Shown: positions 41,568 to 49,797 of the stretch, in pieces | Layout: every line of letters starts with the position of its first letter | Position numbering within the stretch: position 1 is the first letter of the stretch | Made by a program: the position numbers and the translations under genes | Assembly (NCBI GenBank): GCA_945901615.1 | Contig: CAMDLI010000007.1 | Coordinates: 1 to 51,824 of the forward strand | DNA length: 51,824 nucleotides | Direction: 5' to 3' | Origin: Spirosoma fluviale | Lineage (GTDB): Bacteria > Bacteroidota > Bacteroidia > Cytophagales > Cyclobacteriaceae | Notes under the pieces: generated by a model | Told to the model about the DNA's origin: nothing | The model's database searches: none | The model's input: only the letters and a program-made list of their open reading frames with translations

Positions 41568-41579
41568 TAATCTTTGTCA
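41568..41579 (-). promoter_or_regulatory. Degenerate copy of the palindrome upstream of thioredoxin
   Basis: TAATCTTTGTCA shares 9 of 12 positions with TGACTTTTGTCA, with one intact half-site TGTGACAAA on the minus strand. It lies 58 nt before the thioredoxin ATG. Confidence 0.25.
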
Positions 41580-41677
41580 CATGACGAGCTAGGCTCCATT
41601 TAGAAAGGTTAAAAATTTCAAAAATTCTCGAGTTGGTCTAAAATTTCATAGTTTCGTAGCTCTAATTGAACGAATTA

Positions 41678-44662
41678 ATGCTCACTTACAAGCAAATCAA
41701 CAACCTCAGCGGTTGGCTTATTTTTGCCATCTCCACGCTCGTATACATCCTTACTGTCGAGCAGACAGCTAGTTTTTGGGATCCAGGGGAATTCATTGCC
41801 GTTTCCTACAAACTGCAAGTTCCCCATCCTCCTGGAGCACCCTTCATGTTGTTGGTGTACCGAATGTTTGGATTCTTAGCGATGGGAGACCCCTTGCAGG
41901 TGGCTTATTGGATGAATATTGGTAGTGCACTCTTCGCTGGCTTCACCATCCTTTTCCTATTCTGGTCCATCACCTTGATGGGTAAGCGTCTATTTTCGGT
42001 AGTCGAAGGGGAAGAAACCAAAGGACAAACCATCTCCTTGATGGGTGCTGGCATGGTAGGAGCTTTGGTGTACACCTTTTCCGATAGTTTTTGGTTTTCT
42101 GCAGTAGAGGCTGAAGTTTATGCCATGTCTTCTTTCTTCACCGCCATTGTGATTTGGGCGTTTCTGAAGTGGGATGTGATCAAAGATCCCAAAGAAGAAA
42201 ATAGATGGATGGTATTTATCGCCTATCTCGTAGGCCTTTCCATTGGGGTTCACTTGCTCAACTTGGTGACTCTTCCTGCACTTGCATTGATTTATTACTT
42301 CAAGAAGTATCCAAACCCAAGTTTAAAAGGAGCCTTTTTTGCCATGTTCTTGGGTGGAATTGCCCTAATCATCATCAATAACTTGATCATTCCTGGCCTG
42401 CCAAGTCTTGCAGGGGCAATGGAAATCTGGATGGTCAATTCCATGGGATTACCCTTTGGATCTGGAATTATATTTTTTGCATTGCTTTTTATCAGTGCCC
42501 TAGTGATCGCATTCCGTATTTCAATCCAACGCGAAATGGCGGTCTTCAACACCATTTTACTTTCCCTCACCTTTATTCTAATTGGCTATGGCAGCTATGC
42601 GTTGATCGTGGTAAGGTCAAATCAAGACCCCATCATCAATGAAAATGCGCCAAAGGACATTATTAGCTATGTCTCCTACTTGAAGCGAGAGCAATACGGC
42701 TACAGACCCCTCTTACATGGGCAATACTTTACCGCCACATTAACTGACCAAGAAGAAGGAGATCCCATCTACATGAAGGGTAAGAATTCGTATGAGATTG
42801 TAGATTACGATTTAAAGAATACCTACGATCCCGAAAAAACCACAATTCTCCCACGAATTTACTCCACCCAGGAGAGTCACAAGCGGATCTACCGTGCCAA
42901 ACTGGGTTTGAAAGAAGGGCAGGAACCCACGTTTGGGGACAACCTCTATTTCATGTTTAGCCACCAGCTCGGACACATGTATTGGCGCTATTTTCTATGG
43001 AACTTCTCGGGTAGAGAAAGTGACTTTTCGGATGCGAATTGGCTAGGGATTGCAGATGCCTTCTCGGACAAGTATCCGGAATACATCACGGACAACAAGG
43101 CGCACAACAACTACCTCATGCTTCCTTTGATTTTGGGATTAGTAGGCTTTTTCTTCCAAGCGAAGAAAGATCAAAAGTATTTTTATGTCAATCTCATGCT
43201 CTTCTTGATGATGGGAGTGGTATTGGTACTCTACCTCAACTCCCCTCCGATCGAACCTAGAGAGCGCGATTACATTTATGTAGGTAGCTTCTATGCCTTT
43301 GCCATTTGGATTGGATTGGGTGCCCTAGCCCTTGCGCATGGCTTAAATAAGTTTACCAAAAACCTGAGTACTGCAGGAATAGTAGCAACCCTATTGACCT
43401 TACCAGTAGCTGGCTTGATGGCATCTGAAAATTGGGACGATCACAACCGAAAAGGCAGGTATTTTTCCGTGGATGCAGCTCGAAATTTCTTGGCTTCTTG
43501 TGCTCCAAATGCAATCCTTTTTACCGGTGGAGATAACGATACCTTCCCGCTCTGGTATGTGCAGGAGGTCGAAAACTTCCGCACGGATGTTCGCGTGATT
43601 GTCTTAAGTTATTTTGATACCGACTGGTATGTGGAACAGATGACCCGACCGGTAAACGAGTCGATGGCATTGCCATTCTCACTAGCTCCAGAGCGCTATC
43701 AAAAAGGCACCAACGATGTCATTTATGTGATGGAAAAAGAAGGGCTAGATGCCATTTCTGCACGTGAATACCTCAAGCTGATCAACAGTGGCTCCGAATT
43801 GCTTCAAATGAAGACCTCCGGAAAAACCTTAATCAACATGGTACCTTCCAGAAATTTAATTTTGGATGTAGACAGCAGCTTTCTAGCAAATGATGAAATC
43901 GTACCCCCACAATTCAAGGACCTGTTTGTACCGCAGATGAACTTACAAGTAGGAGGTAATTACGTCACCAAAGGAACACTCATGCTGCTTGATTTGATAG
44001 TAAGCAACAATTGGGAACGACCGATTTATTTCAATAATACCTCGTTGTCTACTTTGGGATTAAACCTAGAAGAGCACGTGGTTATGGAAGGGTTGACCTA
44101 CCGACTACTTCCGATTCGAAAACCAGAGTCGATGCGAGAGGAATTGGTGAACACCAACTTGGCCATGAAAAACTACATGGAGAATTTTGCCTTCAGAGGT
44201 ATGAATGATTCCAAGGTTTACTTGGACGAGGAATACCGCAGATTTACTTCCAACCATCGCAGTGCACTCAATTCGATTGCCCTTGCGCTTATTGAGGAGG
44301 ACAAGCTAGCAGATGCAGCCAAGCTTTTGAATTTTGGCTTGGAAACAATTCCTGACAAAGCTGTACCTTATGATTTGAGCAGTGGCCAATCTGTCCCCTT
44401 ATTCTTTGAAGTGGGTGAAGACGAAAAAGCGATGGAAATCGTAGACAAAATTTCAAAACGCTCCCTTGATATGATCACGTTCTACACCAAGAATGATCTT
44501 GGTTACGATAGAGAACTGCTGGTATCCATCGAGATGGTCAAGTTCTTTATCCCATTACTGGAGGAACGCGGGTACACAGAAAAGTCCCTTGACCTGAAAA
44601 AAAGGTTGGAAAGCCTGATTGGAAAAGAAAGTGAGGATCCAAGTACCATTCGAAGAAGGTAA
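41678..44662 (+). CDS. DUF2723 membrane protein (protein O-glycosyltransferase-like)
   Basis: A 994-residue protein with about 10-12 membrane helices in its first 560 residues and a large soluble C-terminal part. The start is at ATG 41678 (LTYKQINNLSGW), with the family block TASFWDPGEFIAVSYKLQVPHPPGAP; most relatives have D-C-G-E where this has D-P-G-E. Asp and Glu here are the expected catalytic residues, as in GT-C transferases. Later NSPPIEPRERDYIYVGSFYAFA, NAILFTGGDNDTFPLWYVQEV and NNWERPIYF are conserved. DUF2723 proteins are linked to protein O-glycosylation in Bacteroidota; the substrate is not known here. Confidence 0.92.
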   Translation: MLTYKQINNLSGWLIFAISTLVYILTVEQTASFWDPGEFIAVSYKLQVPHPPGAPFMLLVYRMFGFLAMGDPLQVAYWMNIGSALFAGFTILFLFWSITLMGKRLFSVVEGEETKGQTISLMGAGMVGALVYTFSDSFWFSAVEAEVYAMSSFFTAIVIWAFLKWDVIKDPKEENRWMVFIAYLVGLSIGVHLLNLVTLPALALIYYFKKYPNPSLKGAFFAMFLGGIALIIINNLIIPGLPSLAGAMEIWMVNSMGLPFGSGIIFFALLFISALVIAFRISIQREMAVFNTILLSLTFILIGYGSYALIVVRSNQDPIINENAPKDIISYVSYLKREQYGYRPLLHGQYFTATLTDQEEGDPIYMKGKNSYEIVDYDLKNTYDPEKTTILPRIYSTQESHKRIYRAKLGLKEGQEPTFGDNLYFMFSHQLGHMYWRYFLWNFSGRESDFSDANWLGIADAFSDKYPEYITDNKAHNNYLMLPLILGLVGFFFQAKKDQKYFYVNLMLFLMMGVVLVLYLNSPPIEPRERDYIYVGSFYAFAIWIGLGALALAHGLNKFTKNLSTAGIVATLLTLPVAGLMASENWDDHNRKGRYFSVDAARNFLASCAPNAILFTGGDNDTFPLWYVQEVENFRTDVRVIVLSYFDTDWYVEQMTRPVNESMALPFSLAPERYQKGTNDVIYVMEKEGLDAISAREYLKLINSGSELLQMKTSGKTLINMVPSRNLILDVDSSFLANDEIVPPQFKDLFVPQMNLQVGGNYVTKGTLMLLDLIVSNNWERPIYFNNTSLSTLGLNLEEHVVMEGLTYRLLPIRKPESMREELVNTNLAMKNYMENFAFRGMNDSKVYLDEEYRRFTSNHRSALNSIALALIEEDKLADAAKLLNFGLETIPDKAVPYDLSSGQSVPLFFEVGEDEKAMEIVDKISKRSLDMITFYTKNDLGYDRELLVSIEMVKFFIPLLEERGYTEKSLDLKKRLESLIGKESEDPSTIRRR

Positions 44663-44762
44663 AGGAATAAGTCAACGGCTAACAGACCACGGTCCACGGC
44701 AGACTTTATTTGATTTCAGAATTTTTCATTCTTTGTTCAATTGTACTTAACAGAGATTTCAT

Positions 44763-44801
44763 AAAAAAGGCCAGCAGAACTGATTCTGCTGGCCTTTTTT
44801 T
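44763..44801. terminator. Strong bidirectional terminator
   Basis: A perfect 17-bp stem AAAAAAGGCCAGCAGAA (44763-44779) with its complement (44784-44800) and a CTGA loop, with T runs on both strands. It serves the DUF2723 gene and the convergent methyltransferase gene. Confidence 0.95.
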
Positions 44802-44813
44802 GATTGAGGTGAA

Positions 44814-45590
44814 TTATTTTTTCCAGAGGATGTAAAATAAGTCCAGACCTTCCTTCGGGTCCTCCACCACAAGGTAGTCCTCGTGAGAAATAGCCACCAC
44901 AGAAGCTCCTTGTGTCCGGTGCAGACGATTCCGATTGAATCGGTTCAAGAATTCATAGGGCCATCTAAGCACTGAATTCGGCAACTTGTGCTGCAGGTCT
45001 AGGAAATCAAAACGCATGATTCTTTGCACAGACTTGCGATTGGCTTCGTGGTAGGTCCAAACCTTTCCATTCCCCCCTATTCCTTTTGCCTCGATCCGAT
45101 CAAAAATAGGTTGAGCCAAGTCAATCAATTGCTGTGGGATGTATTCTCGTTCATGCCAAGGGTTTCGAGAGAGCGTGTGGGTGTTATTTGGAGTAGAAAT
45201 AATGGCCTTCCCACCTGGCTTCAGCATTCTGTAGATCTCTTGGAGGAAAAGACGGTCCTCGTAGATGTGTTCGATCACCTGAAAGCTCACAATGGTATCG
45301 TAGGTATTGTCAGCAATTCCTTCAAATGGCGGGATCACAGCCTGCTTGAATTCAACGCCTGGGTATTTTTGTTGCAAAGTTTGAATTACCTCACCTATTT
45401 TATCCAAACCTAGGTATTGGCTGGCATGTGGCAACAATTCTTCCACACCTCTTCCTTCTCCACAACCGATTTCTAGCAAATTTCCAGAAATCCAGGGTTT
45501 GGCAGCAATATAGGCTTTGAGCAATCGTTGATGAATGGGATTGTCGCTGATCAACTTATCTGAAGCAATTTCCGTTGTATAGGTAGCCAT
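44814..45590 (-). CDS. Class I SAM-dependent methyltransferase
   Basis: A 258-residue methyltransferase. Motif I is LLEIGCGEGRGVEEL (about 38-52), motif II region YDTIVSFQVIEHIYEDRLFL (about 93-112), and MLKPGGKAIISTPNN is motif III. The C-terminal part is variable (WTYHEANRKSVQRIM, then a Arg-rich NRFNRNRLHRTQG). Methyl acceptor unknown; similarity is to small-molecule or glycan methyltransferases. It is divergent from the GWxTD gene, with its own TACTTTTG box. Confidence 0.9.
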   Translation of the reverse strand: MATYTTEIASDKLISDNPIHQRLLKAYIAAKPWISGNLLEIGCGEGRGVEELLPHASQYLGLDKIGEVIQTLQQKYPGVEFKQAVIPPFEGIADNTYDTIVSFQVIEHIYEDRLFLQEIYRMLKPGGKAIISTPNNTHTLSRNPWHEREYIPQQLIDLAQPIFDRIEAKGIGGNGKVWTYHEANRKSVQRIMRFDFLDLQHKLPNSVLRWPYEFLNRFNRNRLHRTQGASVVAISHEDYLVVEDPKEGLDLFYILWKK

Positions 45591-45610
45591 TAGAAATTTT
45601 AGTATTTTGG

Positions 45611-45618
45611 CAAAAGTA
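45611..45618 (-). promoter_or_regulatory. -7 promoter box of the methyltransferase gene (TACTTTTG)
   Basis: On the minus strand TACTTTTG, an exact TAnnTTTG match, is 20 nt before the ATG at 45590. Confidence 0.45.
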
Positions 45619-45651
45619 AGGCTAATTTTTAAAACCTGAGAACTAAACCAA

Positions 45652-46887
45652 ATGAATCAAAAGTACTTCAAGCTACTGCCTTTATTCTGCTTTTTAGTAA
45701 TCCTGTCCCATACCACAGTTGCACAAACAACGCTGAGCTCCACAGACCAGGCACTTCGGTATTCAATTTATGCCCGACTGGGCTTAAAAATCATTCCAAT
45801 TAAGCTTTCCGATACGTCTTACAAACTTCAGTTTGTAGTGGAAAAAATCGAAGAGAATGCCAGTTTGGAAACATATGAACTCAGTTACACGCTTCTTTCT
45901 TCCTATGAGGAAGAAATTCAAGCCGAAAAAAAGATAAAGCTTGGTGCGGAGCAATTGCTTGGTGATACGGAGCGGCATTGGCTGTTTGAAACTACAGTAG
46001 AGGTACCGCTCTCACAGCAAACAGCTATTGCATTTTTTGAAGCGCTAGACAGTCGACAAAAAGATGCCTACACTACCCATTTGGATTTGAAGGGATCCTT
46101 TGTATTTGACCAACCTAATTTTGGCTATTTCTATGCCAATTCAGTTCCATTTGATCAAAGCTACCTTACAAAAGACCAATCGATACTCTTTAAAACAAGC
46201 AAGGGACCTACCCTATTTTCATTTTTTTACCCCAGCCCTTTTGCAGTACCCTTCCCTCCTATGGAAACCCGACTTGCCGATGTGCCCAAGGAGGTAGTGG
46301 TAGAAAATCGGGGCGATTTCTTGTCAAATATTCCCAAAAAACTAACGGATGAGGGATATTATTTTTTTCAATCGGACAGCACCGCTTCTACTGGCTTATT
46401 GCTTCGAACTGTGCATGATGCATTCCCTAAAGTCAAAGATTGGAATGAGATGGTAGAGATGACTACCTACATTTCAACCAAAAAAGAACATGAAAGCCTA
46501 CTGCTGGCTCAAGACAAAAAGAAGGCTTTGGATGCGTATTGGCTTAATTTGACTCGAAACGAAGAAGTAGCAAAGGACCTTATTCGAAATTACTTCAAGA
46601 TGGTAGAGTTTGCCAATATCCTGTTTACCGACTTTAAAGAAGGCTGGAAAACAGACCGAGGGATGGTTTACATTGTAATGGGCCCACCTCAGGAAGTCAA
46701 TTTTTTTGAAGACCGGGAAGTCTGGTCCTATGCTGGGATAGACGACACTTCCAAAATTAGGTTTACCTTTACGCGGGTTAAAACAATTCTTAGCCCACAT
46801 TTCTATACCCTGAACCGATCAAGGGCCTACCAGCCGATTTGGTTCAAAAACATTTCACAATGGAGAAGCGGAAGGATGGCTTTCTAA
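45652..46887 (+). CDS. GWxTD-domain secreted protein
   Basis: A 411-residue protein with a Sec signal peptide (LPLFCFLVILSHTTVAQ). The C-terminal GWxTD domain (about 300-405) has EGWKTDRGMVYIVMGPPQEV followed by EVWSYAGID. GWxTD domains occur in Bacteroidota and Acidobacteriota exported proteins; function is not known. The N-terminal part (about 30-290) is beta-rich and less conserved. Its last 28 nt overlap the start of rlmB, so RlmB is probably coupled to it. Confidence 0.9.
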   Translation: MNQKYFKLLPLFCFLVILSHTTVAQTTLSSTDQALRYSIYARLGLKIIPIKLSDTSYKLQFVVEKIEENASLETYELSYTLLSSYEEEIQAEKKIKLGAEQLLGDTERHWLFETTVEVPLSQQTAIAFFEALDSRQKDAYTTHLDLKGSFVFDQPNFGYFYANSVPFDQSYLTKDQSILFKTSKGPTLFSFFYPSPFAVPFPPMETRLADVPKEVVVENRGDFLSNIPKKLTDEGYYFFQSDSTASTGLLLRTVHDAFPKVKDWNEMVEMTTYISTKKEHESLLLAQDKKKALDAYWLNLTRNEEVAKDLIRNYFKMVEFANILFTDFKEGWKTDRGMVYIVMGPPQEVNFFEDREVWSYAGIDDTSKIRFTFTRVKTILSPHFYTLNRSRAYQPIWFKNISQWRSGRMAF

Positions 46888-47636
46888 TCGATAAAGGAGC
46901 CTTCGACAAAGATTTTATTTTTGGAACCCGAGCTGTGATGGAATCCATCCATGCCGGTAAAGAGATTGACAAAGTACTCGTTCAGAAAGAACTCAACAAC
47001 GACCTCATCAAGGAACTACTTCAGCTTTGCAAGGCAGAACATATTCCTGTGGTACGGGTTCCAGATGCCAAGCTGAACCGCATCACACGCAAAAATCATC
47101 AAGGCGTGATTGCACAGATGTCGACCATTGCCTATGCTTCTTTGGACAACGTCATTGATCAATGCTATGCTGTGGGTAAGTCACCTCTGATTTTGGTGCT
47201 AGATCATTTGACAGATGTGCGGAATTTTGGGGCAATTGCCCGTACTGCAGAATGTGCAGGCGTAGATGCTATCGTAATTCCTGAAAAAGGGAGTGCTCAG
47301 ATCAACTCAGATGCCGTAAAAACCTCAGCAGGAGCCTTGAACTTCATCCCAGTAGCGCGTGTAAAAAACTTATTTTATACCTGCAGAGATTTACAAAAAA
47401 TGGGATTATCCCTTATCGCAATCACAGAGAAAACAGAAAAGCTCATGTATGAAGGAGACTTCGCTTCTCCTGTAGCGCTCATCATGGGTTCCGAAGAAGA
47501 TGGAATATCCCAAGAGATCATGGGCATGGTCGATGACCGGGTGAAAATCCCGCTTTCAGGCAATATCGAAAGTTTAAATGTGTCCGTATCCGCTGGAATA
47601 GCGATCTACGAGGCCATACGCCAACGCAAAAAATAA
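46860..47636 (+). CDS. rlmB: 23S rRNA (guanosine-2'-O-)-methyltransferase, RlmB-like SpoU family
   Basis: A 258-residue SPOUT (TrmH/RlmB) methyltransferase acting on rRNA. The N-terminal substrate-binding domain opens FIFGTRAVMESIHAGKEIDKV. The knotted domain has motif 1 LDHLTDVRNFGAIARTAE, motif 2 ALIMGSEEDGIS and motif 3 IPLSGNIESLNVSVSAGIAIYE. ATG 46860 starts a sequence beginning MEKRKDGFLI; a TTG seven codons earlier is also open but lies further inside the GWxTD gene. It overlaps that gene by 28 nt. Confidence 0.92.
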   Translation: MEKRKDGFLIDKGAFDKDFIFGTRAVMESIHAGKEIDKVLVQKELNNDLIKELLQLCKAEHIPVVRVPDAKLNRITRKNHQGVIAQMSTIAYASLDNVIDQCYAVGKSPLILVLDHLTDVRNFGAIARTAECAGVDAIVIPEKGSAQINSDAVKTSAGALNFIPVARVKNLFYTCRDLQKMGLSLIAITEKTEKLMYEGDFASPVALIMGSEEDGISQEIMGMVDDRVKIPLSGNIESLNVSVSAGIAIYEAIRQRKK

Positions 47637-47648
47637 AAAAACAGGATT

Positions 47649-48725
47649 TCAAATGAAATCTTCTCCTTTTTTCTTCGCCTGAGCTACAAAATCTCGAAAC
47701 TTATTTTCAGCATCCAGTTTACAAATCAGCAGGACATTTTCGGATTCATTGATCAGGTAGTGATCTAATCCTTGAACGACCACGAGCTTATCGCTATCGG
47801 TTTTAATCAAACAATTTTTTGTTTCATAGAGTACCGCATTGGCTTCCACTACATTGTTTTGGTCATCCTTATCACGAAGTTCGTGTAGACTTTGCCAGGA
47901 ACCGATATCTGACCATCCAAAATCTCCAAGAACTACAAACACTTGATCCGATTTTTCCATGATGCCGTAGTCAATGGAAATATTTTTTAAGGTTGTATAG
48001 GTGGTAGCTATATAATCCTCTTCGGTACTGGTTCCGAATTGTGATTTTCCATCTTCAAATACATCCGCTAGGTCTGGCATGTGCTGCTTAAACGCTTCAA
48101 TCAAGCTCTCAACCTTCCAGACAAACATGCCTGAATTCCAAACGAAGTCACCACTTTCCAAGAAGGTAGCAGCAAGTTTGGCATTGGGCTTTTCCGTAAA
48201 GGTTTTTACTTTCAATACCTGCATATCTTCCGAATCGGGAAGGTATTGAATGTAGCCATAGCCCGTTTCTGGTCGGTTGGGTTTGATCCCTATCGTCAGC
48301 AGCCTATTGTGAACTTGAGCGGCTGAGATAGCAGTAACTAAAGTTTGAAGGAACCTACCCTCTTGCAGAATCAGGTGATCCGCGGGAGCCACCACCATGG
48401 TTGCGTTGGGATCAAAATTTGAAATTTTATAAGCCGCATAGGCCAAGCAAGCAGCTGTATTTTTACGAAGTGGCTCTGCCAGAATTTGGTAATCAAGAAG
48501 CTCTGGAAGCTGTTCGCTCACGAGGCTTGCATGCGCTTGATTGGTAACCACATAAAATTGTTCGGCTGGAGCTATTTCTCTAAACCGATCAAAAGTCATT
48601 TGCAGGAGTGTCCTCCCCGTACCCAAGACATCTAAAAATTGCTTAGGCTTACTGCTTTTGCTGTAGGGCCAAAAACGGGAGCCAACCCCTCCGGCCATAA
48701 TTACGATGTATGGTTGGTCCTTCAT
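47649..48725 (-). CDS. manC: Mannose-1-phosphate guanylyltransferase
   Basis: A 358-residue nucleotidyltransferase that makes GDP-mannose. The sugar-nucleotide signature IVIMAGGVGSRFWPYSKSSKPKQFL in its first part is present (G-x-G-x-R at about 13-17). Further blocks are VVAPADHLIL, TIGIKPNRPETGYGYIQ, KTFTEKPNAKLA and DYGIMEKSDQVFVVLGDFGWSDIGSW. It has no C-terminal isomerase cupin, which is the short type. It follows kdsD by 6 nt in a two-gene operon. A type II PMI-like cupin lies elsewhere (24674-25195). Confidence 0.94.
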   Translation of the reverse strand: MKDQPYIVIMAGGVGSRFWPYSKSSKPKQFLDVLGTGRTLLQMTFDRFREIAPAEQFYVVTNQAHASLVSEQLPELLDYQILAEPLRKNTAACLAYAAYKISNFDPNATMVVAPADHLILQEGRFLQTLVTAISAAQVHNRLLTIGIKPNRPETGYGYIQYLPDSEDMQVLKVKTFTEKPNAKLAATFLESGDFVWNSGMFVWKVESLIEAFKQHMPDLADVFEDGKSQFGTSTEEDYIATTYTTLKNISIDYGIMEKSDQVFVVLGDFGWSDIGSWQSLHELRDKDDQNNVVEANAVLYETKNCLIKTDSDKLVVVQGLDHYLINESENVLLICKLDAENKFRDFVAQAKKKGEDFI

Positions 48726-48731
48726 GGAAGT

Positions 48732-49700
48732 TTAAACAATTCCTTCTTTCATTAAGTCATGAATATGCACAAATCCAGCGATTTTATCGCCATCCACCAC
48801 TACCAGTTGTGTAATGTTGTGCGCTTTCATAAGGGCAAAAGCTGCGGTTGCATACTCATCTACCCCAATTGATTTGGGATTTATAGTCATGATATCCTTT
48901 GCTTGTAGCTCCTGAATAGCAAGTGTTTTTTGCAGCATTCGTCGTAAATCGCCATCCGTAATGATTCCTTTCAGATCTCCTGACTCGTTTAGCACCGCTG
49001 TAGCACCCAACCGCTTACTTGAGATCTCCACAATTACGGCTGCAACGCTTGCATTTTCATACACTGTTGGCAATTGATTGTTGGAAAGCAGGTCCCCAAC
49101 TTTCAGGTAGAGCTGCTTCCCTAGTGATCCTCCGGGATGGTAGCGTGCAAAATCTGAGGGAGTAAATCCACGAGCTTCTAAAAGGCAGATAGCCAAGGCA
49201 TCCCCAAGCGCCAAGTGGGCAGTAGTACTCGTAGTGGGAGTTAGATTGTGAGGACAAGCCTCTTCGGAGATTGTCGCATCGAGCACAAAGTGTGCATGCT
49301 CTGCAAGAAAGGATTGTGTGTTGGAGACCAAGGCCACTATCTTGACTCCCAGTTGCTTTACCAAAGGCAGGAGCACCTTTATTTCAGCAGTATTCCCAGA
49401 TTTGGAGATGAAAAGTACCGTATCGTATTGCTGCACCATCCCTAGGTCACCATGGATGGCATCCGCAGCATGCATAAAGAGTGCTGGGGTACCCGTGGAG
49501 TTGAGCGTGGCCACCAGTTTATTAGCGATCCAAGCACTTTTTCCCACACCTGTAATAACCAATCGGCCTTTAGATTGAAGCAGGTGGTGCACACAGTTTT
49601 CAAAGTCCTCATTTAGGCGGGTAGAAAGCTTGGCAATCGCTTCTGATTCATTTAAAAGAACCCGAACGGCGGTGTTTCTAATATTTTTTCTTAACTTCAA
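48732..49700 (-). CDS. kdsD: Arabinose-5-phosphate isomerase (KpsF/GutQ/KdsD family), TTG start
   Basis: A 322-residue isomerase that makes D-arabinose-5-phosphate for Kdo synthesis. The SIS domain (about 30-180) has ITGVGKSAWIANKL and ISKSGNTAEI, with HGDLGMV near the active site. Two CBS domains follow (about 205-320: EISSKRLGATAVLNE, ITDGDLRRML, NITQLVVVDGDKIAGFVHIHDLM). The start is TTG at 49700 because the frame has no ATG between the upstream stop and the SIS domain, and KLRKNIRN matches homologues. It leads a two-gene operon with manC and has a TACCTTTG box upstream. Confidence 0.94.
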   Translation of the reverse strand: MKLRKNIRNTAVRVLLNESEAIAKLSTRLNEDFENCVHHLLQSKGRLVITGVGKSAWIANKLVATLNSTGTPALFMHAADAIHGDLGMVQQYDTVLFISKSGNTAEIKVLLPLVKQLGVKIVALVSNTQSFLAEHAHFVLDATISEEACPHNLTPTTSTTAHLALGDALAICLLEARGFTPSDFARYHPGGSLGKQLYLKVGDLLSNNQLPTVYENASVAAVIVEISSKRLGATAVLNESGDLKGIITDGDLRRMLQKTLAIQELQAKDIMTINPKSIGVDEYATAAFALMKAHNITQLVVVDGDKIAGFVHIHDLMKEGIV

Positions 49701-49729
49701 TTTTACCTGCGTTAAACATTAGTTTTGTA

Positions 49730-49737
49730 CAAAGGTA
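49730..49737 (-). promoter_or_regulatory. -7 promoter box of the kdsD-manC operon (TACCTTTG)
   Basis: On the minus strand TACCTTTG, an exact TAnnTTTG match, lies 29 nt before the TTG start at 49700, implying a leader of about 25 nt. The recQ promoter must share this 97-nt gap on the other strand. Confidence 0.5.
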
Positions 49738-49797
49738 TAAAAGTAATCGTTCAATCTGTTGCCCAGGTAGACATCACCCTCAAAGCCCTTTCTTCTA

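Noticed and set aside
47645-47660. GATTTC-AAAT-GAAATC hairpin between rlmB and manC as terminator
   Set aside because: Only 6 AT-rich base pairs, and it overlaps the manC stop codon; too weak to call.
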